Part shown: positions 24,401-37,766 of the stretch, one piece after another
How positions within the stretch are numbered: the stretch's first letter is position 1
Layout of the letters: each line of letters begins with the position of its first letter
DNA from: Osmia lignaria lignaria
Taxonomy: Eukaryota > Arthropoda > Insecta > Hymenoptera > Megachilidae
Assembly (NCBI RefSeq): GCF_051020975.1
Contig: NC_135035.1
Span: 1,364,001-1,428,000 of the forward strand
Length of the DNA stretch: 64,000 bases
Direction: 5' to 3'
Position numbers and translations under genes: made by a program
Notes under the pieces: generated by a model
Seen by the model: the letters and a program-made list of their open reading frames with translations, nothing else
What the model was told of the DNA's origin: nothing
Databases searched by the model: none

Positions 24401-27400
24401 TGCTACCCACAGATCAAAGTACATTTAATAACAATATCATTAGCACTATATCTACATTCGATATATTGTAATATACTGATTCATTCCCACAGATCAATGT
24501 ACATTTAATAACAATATCATTATCACTATGTCTACATTAGATATAATGTCATTTATACATTCATTCCCACAGAACAATGTACATTTAATAACAATATCAT
24601 TAGCACTATATCTACATGCGATATAATGTAATATACTGATTCATTCCCACAGATCAATGTACATTTAATCACAATATCATTATTACCATAACTACATTAG
24701 ATATAATGTAATATATTGATTCCTTCCGACAGATCAATGAACATTTAATAACAATATCATTGGTACTATATCTACATTCGATATGTAATGTACATTTAAT
24801 AACAATATCCGTATTACCATATTTACATTAGATATAATGTAATATACTGATTCATTCCCACAGATCAATGTACATTTAATAACAATATCATTAGTAGTAT
24901 ATGTACATTCGATATAATGTAATATACTGACTCATTCCCACAGATCAATGTACATTTAATTACAATATCATTATAACTATATCTACATTAGATATAATGT
25001 GATATACTGATTCATTCCCACTGATCAATGTACATTATTAACAATATCATTATTACCATATCTACATTAGATATAATGTCATATACTGATTGCTACCCAC
25101 AGATCAATGTACATTTAATAACAATATCATTAGCACCATTTGTACATTCCATATAATGTGATATACTGATTCATTCCCACAGATCAATGTACATTTAATA
25201 ACAATATCATTGGTACTATATCTACATTAGATATGTAATGTACATTTAATAACAATATCATTAGTACTATATCTACATTAGATATAATGTAATATACTGA
25301 CACCTTCCCACAGATAAATGTACATTTTAATAACAACATCAATCATACTATATCTACATCGGTTATAACGTAATATACTGCTCCCTTCGCACAGATCAAT
25401 GTACATGTAAGAACAATATCATTAGTACAATATCTACATTACATATAATGTAATATACTGATTCCTTCTCACAGATCAATGTACATTTAATAACAATATC
25501 ATTATTACCATATCTACATTAGATATAATGTAATATACTGATTCATTCCCATAGATCAATGTACATTTAATAACAATACCATTAGTACTATACCTACATT
25601 AAATATGTAATGTAGATTTAATAACAATATCATTATTACTATATCTACAATAGATATAATGTCCGGTACAGATTCATTCCAACAGATCAATGTACATTTA
25701 ATCACAATATCATTAGTACTATATCTACATTCGATATAATGTGATATACTTATTCGTTCCCACAGATCAATGTACATTTAATAACAATATCATTAGTACT
25801 ATATCTACATTAGATATGTAATGTTCATTTAATAACAATATCATTATTACCAGATCTACATTAGATATTATGTAATATACAGATTCCTTCCCACAGATCA
25901 ATGTACATTTATTACCAATATCATTAGTACTATATCTACATTAGTTATGTAATGTTCATTTTATAACAATATCATTATTACCATATCTACATTAGATATT
26001 ATGTAATATACTGATTCCCTCCCAAAGATCAATGTACATTTAATAACTATTTCGTTATTACCATATCTACATTAGATAATATGTAATATACTGATTCCTT
26101 CCCACAGATCAATGTACATTTGATAACAATATCATTAGTACTATATCTACATTCGATATAATGTAATATACTTATTCGCTCACACAGAGCAATGTACATA
26201 TAATACCAATATCATTCGTCCAATATCTACATTAGATATGTAATGTACATTTAATAACAATATCATTATTACCATATCTACATTAGATATTATGTAATAT
26301 ACGGATTCATTCCCACAGATCAGTGTACATTTAATACCAACATCATTAGTACTATATCTACATTAGATATCTAATGTTCATTTAATAACAATATCATTAT
26401 TACCATATCTACATTAGATATAATGTAATATACTGATTCCTTCCCACAGATCAATGTACATTTATTAACAATATCATTGGTACTATATCTACATTCGATA
26501 TAATGTAATATACTGATTCATTCCCACAGATCAATGTACATTTAATAGTGATATCATTATTACTATATCTACATTACATCAAATGTGATGTACTGATTTC
26601 TTCCCACAGATCAAGATACCTATGTTTAGTGACAACATCATTAGTACTATATCTACATTCGATATAATGTAATATACTGATTCATTCCCACAGATCAGTG
26701 TACATATAATAGGAATATCTCTATTACTATATCTACATCGGTTATAATGAAATATAGTGATTACTTCCCACAGATCAATGTACATTTAATAACAATATCA
26801 TTAGTACTTTATCTACATTAGATATAATGTAATATACTAATACCTTCCCAGAGATAAATGTACATTTCAATAACAACATCAATCATACTATATCTACATC
26901 GGTTATAATGTAATATAGTGATTACTTCCCACAGATCAATGTACATTTAATAACAATATCATTAGGACTATATAAACATTACATATAATGTAATATACTG
27001 ATTCCTTCCCACAGATAAATGTACATTTTAATAACAATATCATTAGTAGTATATGTACATTCGATATAATGTAATATACTGACTCATTCCCACAGATCAA
27101 TGTACATTTAATTACAATATCATTATAACTATATCTACATTAGATATAATGTGATATACTGATTCATTCCCACTGATCAATGTACATTATTAACAATATC
27201 ATTATTACCATATCTACATTAGATATAATGTCATATACTGATTGCTACCCACAGATCAATGTACATTTAATAACAATATCATTAGCACCATTTGTACATT
27301 CCATATAATGTGATATACTGATTCATTCCCACAGATCAATGTACATTTCATAACAATATCATTGGTACTATATCTACATTAGATATGTAATGTACATTTA

Positions 27401-27569
27401 ATACCAATATTATTAGTACTATATCTACATTAGATATAATGTAATATACTGACACCTTCCCACAGATAAATGTACATTTTAATAACAACATCAATCATAC
27501 TATATCTACATCGGTTATAACGTAATATACTGCTTCCTTCGCACAGATCAATGTACATGTAAGAACAAT

Positions 27570-30500
27570 ATCATTAGTACAATATCTACATTACATATAA
27601 TGTAATATACTGATTCCTTCTCACAGATCAATGTACATTTAATAACAATATCATTATTACCATATCTACATTAGATATAATGTAATATACTGATTCATTC
27701 CCACAGATCAATGTACATTTAATAACAACATCATTCATACTATATCTACACTGGATATAATGTAATATACTGATTACTTCCCACAGATCAGTGTACATAT
27801 AATAGGAATATCTCTATTACTACATCTACATCGGTTATAATGAAATATAGTGATTACTTCCCACAGATCAATGTACATTTAATACCAATGTCATTATTAC
27901 GATATCTACATGGGATACAATATAATATACTGATTGCTACCCACAGATCAAAGTACATTTAATAACAATATCATTAGCACTATATCTACATTCGATATAT
28001 TGTAATATACTGATTCATTCCCACAGATCAATGTACATTTAATAACAATATCATTATCACTATGTCTACATTAGATATAATGTCATTTATACATTCATTC
28101 CCACAGAACAATGTACATTTAATAACAATATCATTAGCACTATATCTACATGCGATATAATGTAATATACTGATTCATTCCCACAGATCAATGTACATTT
28201 AATCACAATATCATTATTACCATAACTACATTAGATATAATGTAATATATTGATTCCTTCCGACAGATCAATGAACATTTAATAACAATATCATTGGTAC
28301 TATATCTACATTCGATATGTAATGTACATTTAATAACAATATCCGTATTACCATATTTACATTAGATATAATGTAATATACTGATTCATTCCCACAGATC
28401 AATGTACATTTAATAACAACATCATACACACTATATCTACACTGGATATAATGTAATATACTGATTACTTCCCACAGATCAGTGTACATATAATAGGAAT
28501 ATCTCTATTACTATATCTACATCGGTTATAATAAAATATAGTGATTACTTCCCACAGATCAATGTACATTTAATAACAATATCATTAGTACTTTATCTAC
28601 ATTAGATATAATGTAATATACTAATACCTTCCCACAGATAAATGTACATTTTAATAACAACATCAATCATACTATATCTACATCGGTTATAATGTAATAT
28701 AGTGATTACTTCCCACAGATCGTTGTACATTTAATAACAATATCATTAGGACTATATAAACATTACATATAATGTAATATACTGATTCCTTCCCACAGAT
28801 AAATGTACATTTTAATAACAACATCAATCATACTATATCCACATCGATTATAACGTAATATACTGATTCCTTCGCACAGATCAATGTACATGTAAGAACA
28901 ATATCATTAGTACAATATCTACATTACATATAATGTAATATACTGATTCCTTCTAACAGATCAATGTACATTTAATAACAATATCAATCATACTATATCT
29001 ACATCAGTTATAATGTAATATAGTGATTACTTCCCACAGAACAATGTACATTTAATAACAATATCATTAGGACTATATAAACATTACATATAATGTAATA
29101 TACTGATTCTTTCCCACAGATCAATGTACATTTAATAACAATATCATTAGGACTATATAAACATTACATATAATGTAATATACTGATTCATTCCCTCAGA
29201 TCAATGTACATTTAATGACAACATCATTCATACTATATCTACACTGGATATAATGTAATATACTGATTACTTCCCACAGATCAGTGTACATATAATAGGA
29301 ATATCTCTATTACTATATCTACATCGGTTATAATGAAATATAGTGATTACTTCCACATATCAATGTACATTTAATAAAAATATCATTAGTACTTTATCTA
29401 CATTAGATATAATGTAATATACTAATACCTTCCCACAGATAAATGTACATTTTAATAACAACATCAATCATACTATATCAACATCGGTTATAATGTAATA
29501 TAGTGATTACTTCCCACAGATCAATGTACATTTAATAACAATATCATTAGGACTATATAAACATTACATATAATGTAATATACTGATTCTTTTCCACAGA
29601 TCAATGTACATTTAATAACAATATCATTAGTAGTATATGTACATTCGATATAATGTAATATACTGACTCATTCCCACAGATCAATGTACATTTAATTACA
29701 ATATCATTATAACTATATCTACATTAGATATAATGTGATATACTGATTCATTCCCACTGATCAATGTACATTATTAACAATATCATTATTACCATATCTA
29801 CATTAGATATAATGTCATATACTGATTGCTACCCACAGATCAATGTACATTTAATAACAATATCATTAGCACCATTTGTACATTCCATATAATGTGATAT
29901 ACTGATTCATTCCCACAGATCAATGTACATTTAATAACAATATCATTGGTACTATATCTACATTAGATATGTAATGTACATTTAATAACAATATCATTAG
30001 TACTATATCTACATTAGATATAATGTAATATACTGACACCTTCCCACAGATAAATGTACATTTTAATAACAACATCAATCATACTATATCTACATCGGTT
30101 ATAACGTAATATACTGCTCCCTTCGCACAGATCAATGTACATGTAAGAACAATATCATTAGTACAATATCTACATTACATATAATGTAATATACTGATTC
30201 CTTCTCACAGATCAATGTACATTTAATAACAATATCATTATTACCATATCTACATTAGATATAATGTAATATACTGATTCATTCCCATAGATCAATGTAC
30301 ATTTAATAACAATATCATTAGTACTATACCTACATTAAATATGTAATGTAGATTTAATAACAATATCATTATTACTATATCTACAATAGATATAATGTCC
30401 GGTACAGATTCATTCCAACAGATCAATGTACATTTAATCACAATATCATTAGTACTATATCTACATTCGATATAATGTGATATACTTATTCGTTCCCACA

Positions 30501-33500
30501 GATCAATGTACATTTAATAACAATATCATTAGTACTATATCTACATTAGATATGTAATGTTCATTTAATAACAATATCATTATTACCAGATCTACATTAG
30601 ATATTATGTAATATACAGATTCCTTCCCACAGATCAATGTACATTTATTACCAATATCATTAGTACTATATCTACATTAGTTATGTAATGTTCATTTTAT
30701 AACAATATCATTATTACCATATCTACATTAGATATTATGTAATACACTGATTCCCTCCCAAAGATCAATGTACATTTAATAACTATTTCGTTATTACCAT
30801 ATCTACATTAGATAATATGTAATATACTGATTCCTTCCCACAGATCAATGTACATTTGATAACAATATCATTAGTACTATATCTACATTCGATATAATGT
30901 AATATACTTATTCGCTCACACAGAGCAATGTACATATAATACCAATATCATTCGTCCAATATCTACATTAGATATGTAATGTACATTTAATAACAATATC
31001 ATTATTACCATATCTACATTAGATATTATGTAATATACGGATTCATTCCCACAGATCAGTGTACATTTAATACCAACATCATTAGTACTATATCTACATT
31101 AGATATGTAATGTTCATTTAATAACAATATCATTATTACCATATCTACATTAGATATAATGTAATATACTGATTCCTTCCCACAGATCAATGTACATTTA
31201 TTAACAATATCATTGGTACTATATCTACATTCGATATAATGTAATATACTGATTCATTCCCACAGATCAATGTACATTTAATAGTGATATCATTATTACT
31301 ATATCTACATTACATCAAATGTGATGTACTGATTTCTTCCCACAGATCAAGATACCTATGTTTAGTGACAACATCATTAGTACTATATCTACATTCGATA
31401 TAATGTAATATACTGATTCATTCCCACAGATCAGTGTACATATAATAGGAATATCTCTATTACTATATCTACATCGGTTATAATGAAATATAGTGATTAC
31501 TTCCCACAGATCAATGTACATTTAATAACAATATCATTAGTACAATATCTACATTACATATAATGTAATATACTGATTCCTTCTCACAGATCAATGTACA
31601 TTTAATAACAATATCATTATTACCATATCTACATTAGATATAATGTAATATACTGATTCATTCCCACAGATCAATGTACATTTAATAACAACATCATTCA
31701 TACTATATCTACACTGGATATAATGTAATATACTGATTACTTCCCACAGATCAGTGTACATATAATAGGAATATCTCTATTACTACATCTACATCGGTTA
31801 TAATGAAATATAGTGATTACTTCCCACAGATCAATGTACATTTAATACCAATGTCATTATTACGATATCTACATGGGATACAATATAATATACTGATTGC
31901 TACCCACAGATCAAAGTACATTTAATAACAATATCATTAGCACTATATCTACATTCGATATATTGTAATATACTGATTCATTCCCACAGATCAATGTACA
32001 TTTAATAACAATATCATTATCACTATGTCTACATTAGATATAATGTCATTTATACATTCATTCCCACAGAACAATGTACATTTAATAACAATATCATTAG
32101 CACTATATCTACATGCGATATAATGTAATATACTGATTCATTCCCACAGATCAATGTACATTTAATCACAATATCATTATTACCATAACTACATTAGATA
32201 TAATGTAATATATTGATTCCTTCCGACAGATCAATGAACATTTAATAACAATATCATTGGTACTATATCTACATTCGATATGTAATGTACATTTAATAAC
32301 AATATCCGTATTACCATATTTACATTAGATATAATGTAATATACTGATTCATTCCCACAGATCAATGTACATTTAATAACAACATCATACACACTATATC
32401 TACACTGGATATAATGTAATATACTGATTACTTCCCACAGATCAGTGTACATATAATAGGAATATCTCTATTACTATATCTACATCGGTTATAATAAAAT
32501 ATAGTGATTACTTCCCACAGATCAATGTACATTTAATAACAATATCATTAGTACTTTATCTACATTAGATATAATGTAATATACTAATACCTTCCCACAG
32601 ATAAATGTACATTTTAATAACAACATCAATCATACTATATCTACTTCGGTTATAATGTAATATAGTGATTACTTCCCACAGATCGTTGTACATTTAATAA
32701 CAATATCATTAGGACTATATAAACATTACATATAATGTAATATACTGATTCCTTCCCACAGATAAATGTACATTTTAATAACAACATCAATCATACTATA
32801 TCCACATCGATTATAACGTAATATACTGATTCCTTCGCACAGATCAATGTACATGTAAGAACAATATCATTAGTACAATATCTACATTACATATAATGTA
32901 ATATACTGATTCCTTCTAACAGATCAATGTACATTTAATAACAATATCAATCATACTATATCTACATCAGTTATAATGTAATATAGTGATTACTTCCCAC
33001 AGAACAATGTACATTTAATAACAATATCATTAGGACTATATAAACATTACATATAATGTAATATACTGATTCTTTCCCACAGATCAATGTACATTTAATA
33101 ACAATATCATTAGGACTATATAAACATTACATATAATGTAATATACTGATTCATTCCCTCAGATCAATGTACATTTAATGACAACATCATTCATACTATA
33201 TCTACACTGGATATAATGTAATATACTGATTACTTCCCACAGATCAGTGTACATATAATAGGAATATCTCTATTACTATATCTACATCGGTTATAATGAA
33301 ATATAGTGATTACTTCCACATATCAATGTACATTTAATAAAAATATCATTAGTACTTTATCTACATTAGATATAATGTAATATACTAATACCTTCCCACA
33401 GATAAATGTACATTTTAATAACAACATCAATCATACTATATCAACATCGGTTATAATGTAATATAGTGATTACTTCCCACAGATCAATGTACATTTAATA

Positions 33501-36345
33501 ACAATATCATTAGGACTATATAAACATTACATATAATGTAATATACTGATTCTTTCCCACAGATCAATGTACATTTAATAACAATATCATTAGTAGTATA
33601 TGTACATTCGATATAATGTAATATACTGACTCATTCCCACAGATCAATGTACATTTAATTACAATATCATTATAACTATATCTACATTAGATATAATGTG
33701 ATATACTGATTCATTCCCACTGATCAATGTACATTATTAACAATATCATTATTACCATATCTACATTAGATATAATGTCATATACTGATTGCTACCCACA
33801 GATCAATGTACATTTAATAACAATATCATTAGCACCATTTGTACATTCCATATAATGTGATATACTGATTCATTCCCACAGATCAATGTACATTTAATAA
33901 CAATATCATTGGTACTATATCTACATTAGATATGTAATGTACATTTAATAACAATATCATTAGTACTATATCTACATTAGATATAATGTAATATACTGAC
34001 ACCTTCCCACAGATAAATGTACATTTTAATAACAACATCAATCATACTATATCTACATCGGTTATAACGTAATATACTGCTCCCTTCGCACAGATCAATG
34101 TACATGTAAGAACAATATCATTAGTACAATATCTACATTACATATAATGTAATATACTGATTCCTTCTCACAGATCAATGTACATTTAATAACAATATCA
34201 TTATTACCATATCTACATTAGATATAATGTAATATACTGATTCATTCCCATAGATCAATGTACATTTAATAACAATATCATTAGTACTATACCTACATTA
34301 AATATGTAATGTAGATTTAATAACAATATCATTATTACTATATCTACAATAGATATAATGTCCGGTACAGATTCATTCCAACAGATCAATGTACATTTAA
34401 TCACAATATCATTAGTACTATATCTACATTCGATATAATGTGATATACTTATTCGTTCCCACAGATCAATGTACATTTAATAACAATATCATTAGTACTA
34501 TATCTACATTAGATATGTAATGTTCATTTAATAACAATATCATTATTACCAGATCTACATTAGATATTATGTAATATACAGATTCCTTCCCACAGATCAA
34601 TGTACATTTATTACCAATATCATTAGTACTATATCTACATTAGTTATGTAATGTTCATTTTATAACAATATCATTATTACCATATCTACATTAGATATTA
34701 TGTAATACACTGATTCCCTCCCAAAGATCAATGTACATTTAATAACTATTTCGTTATTACCATATCTACATTAGATAATATGTAATATACTGATTCCTTC
34801 CCACAGATCAATGTACATTTGATAACAATATCATTAGTACTATATCTACATTCGATATAATGTAATATACTTATTCGCTCACACAGAGCAATGTACATAT
34901 AATACCAATATCATTCGTCCAATATCTACATTAGATATGTAATGTACATTTAATAACAATATCATTATTACCATATCTACATTAGATATTATGTAATATA
35001 CGGATTCATTCCCACAGATCAGTGTACATTTAATACCAACATCATTAGTACTATATCTACATTAGATATGTAATGTTCATTTAATAACAATATCATTATT
35101 ACCATATCTACATTAGATATAATGTAATATACTGATTCCTTCCCACAGATCAATGTACATTTATTAACAATATCATTGGTACTATATCTACATTCGATAT
35201 AATGTAATATACTGATTCATTCCCACAGATCAATGTACATTTAATAGTGATATCATTATTACTATATCTACATTACATCAAATGTGATGTACTGATTTCT
35301 TCCCACAGATCAAGATACCTATGTTTAGTGACAACATCATTAGTACTATATCTACATTCGATATAATGTAATATACTGATTCATTCCCACAGATCAGTGT
35401 ACATATAATAGGAATATCTCTATTACTATATCTACATCGGTTATAATGAAATATAGTGATTACTTCCCACAGATCAATGTACATTTAATAACAATATCAT
35501 TAGTACAATATCTACATTACATATAATGTAATATACTGATTCCTTCTCACAGATCAATGTACATTTAATAACAATATCATTATTACCATATCTACATTAG
35601 ATATAATGTAATATACTGATTCATTCCCACAGATCAATGTACATTTAATAACAACATCATTCATACTATATCTACACTGGATATAATGTAATATACTGAT
35701 TACTTCCCACAGATCAGTGTACATATAATAGGAATATCTCTATTACTACATCTACATCGGTTATAATGAAATATAGTGATTACTTCCCACAGATCAATGT
35801 ACATTTAATACCAATGTCATTATTACGATATCTACATGGGATACAATATAATATACTGATTGCTACCCACAGATCAAAGTACATTTAATAACAATATCAT
35901 TAGCACTATATCTACATTCGATATATTGTAATATACTGATTCATTCCCACAGATCAATGTACATTTAATAACAATATCATTATCACTATGTCTACATTAG
36001 ATATAATGTCATTTATACATTCATTCCCACAGAACAATGTACATTTAATAACAATATCATTAGCACTATATCTACATGCGATATAATGTAATATACTGAT
36101 TCATTCCCACAGATCAATGTACATTTAATCACAATATCATTATTACCATAACTACATTAGATATAATGTAATATATTGATTCCTTCCGACAGATCAATGA
36201 ACATTTAATAACAATATCATTGGTACTATATCTACATTCGATATGTAATGTACATTTAATAACAATATCCGTATTACCATATTTACATTAGATATAATGT
36301 AATATACTGATTCATTCCCACAGATCAATGTACATTTAATAACAA
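27570..36345 (-). repeat. 3963-bp higher-order repeat, two full copies and a partial third
   Basis: Landmarks recur at exactly 3963 bp: 28268/32231/36194, 30292/34255 and 31315/35278. Copy 1 is about 27570-31532, copy 2 31533-35495, and copy 3 35496-36345, where it jumps forward by about 400 bp within the unit. I noticed very few differences between copies 1 and 2, for example CTACATCGG versus CTACTTCGG near 28680/32643. Part of the same unit also occurs upstream at about 24850-26810, offset 4736 bp from 29586-31546. Confidence 0.85.
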
Positions 36346-37764
36346 CATCAATCATACTATATCCACATCGATTATAACGTAATATACTGATTCCTTCGCA
36401 CAGATCAATGTACATGTAAGAACAATATCATTAGTACAATATCTACATTACATATAATGTAATATACTGATTCCTTCTAACAGATCAATGTACATTTAAT
36501 AACAATATCAATCATACTATATCTACATCAGTTATAATGTAATATAGTGATTCTTCCCACAGAACAATGTACATTTAATTACAATATCATTATAACTATA
36601 TCTACATTAGATATAATGTGATATACTGATTCATTCCCACTGATCAATGTACATTATTAACAATATCATTATTACCATATCTACATTAGATATAATGTCA
36701 TATACTGATTGCTACCCACAGATCAATGTACATTTAATAACAATATCATTAGTACTATATCTACATTAGATATGTAATGATCATTTAAAAACAATATCAT
36801 TATTACCATATCTACATTAGATATGTAATGTACATTTAATACCAATATTATTAGTAGTATATCTACATTAGATATGTAATGTACATTTAATAACAGTATT
36901 ATTATTATCATATCTACATTAGATATAATGTAATATACTGATTCATTCCCACAGACCAATGTACATTTAATCACAATATCATTAGTACTATTCCTACATT
37001 AGATATGTAATGTAGATTTAATAACAATATCATTATTACCATATCTACATTAGATATAATGCCATATACTGATTCCTTTCCACACATCAATGTAGATTTA
37101 ATAACAATATCATTATTGCTATATCTACAGTAGATATAATGTCATATACAGATTCATTCCCACAGATCAATGTACATTTAATAACAGTATCATTAGTACC
37201 ATATCTACATTAGATATGTAATGTACATTTAATACCAATATCATTAGTAGTATATCTACATTAGATATGTAATGTACATTTAATAACAATATCATTATTA
37301 CCATATCCACATTAGATATAAGGTAATCTACTGATTACTACACACAGATCAATGTACAATTAATAACAATGTCATTAGTACTACATCTACATTCGATATT
37401 ATTTAATATACTGATTCATTCCCACAGATGATTGTACATTTAATAACAATACCATTAGTACTATATCTACATTAGATATAATGACATATACAGATTCATT
37501 CCCACAGATCAATGTACATTTAATAAGAATATCATTATTACCATATCTACATTAGATAGTATGTAATATACTGATTCCTTCACACAGATCAATGTACATT
37601 TAATAACAATATCATTAGTACTATATCTACATTCGATATAATGTAACATACTGATTCATTCCCACAGATCAGTGTACATTTAATTCCAATATCATTAGTA
37701 TTATATCCACATTAGATATGTAATGTTCATTTAATGACAATATCATTATTACTATATCTACAAT
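36346..37764 (-). repeat. Satellite, mixed units left of the R1 insertion
   Basis: Mixture of 80- and 51-bp units with less long-range order than the 3963-bp block. The last part (37669-37764) matches the empty-site sequences at 47400-47491 and 50560-50660. Confidence 0.7.
37751..37764. repeat. 14-bp target-site duplication of the R1-like element, left copy
   Basis: ACTATATCTACAAT at 37751-37764 is repeated exactly at 40423-40436 after the poly(A) tail. The first A of the right copy could belong to the poly(A), so the length is 13 or 14 bp. The intact satellite without insertion is seen at 47478-47491. Confidence 0.9.
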
Positions 37765-37766
37765 CG

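Larger units (their letters stand above)
12324..37764 (-). repeat. Satellite array, central block, - orientation
   Basis: Same satellite family as 1-3190 but on the opposite strand. The full unit reads GATCAATGTACATTTAATAA, then ATATCTACATTAGATAT, then a TTCCCACA end, 80 bp in all; GATC landmarks at 30421 and 30501 are 80 bp apart, and 30501 to 30632 is 131 bp (80+51). The dominant architecture is nested higher-order repeats, listed separately. No gene is supported in the 25 kb. The insert at 37765 divides this block from 40424-64000, which continues in the same orientation. Confidence 0.95.
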
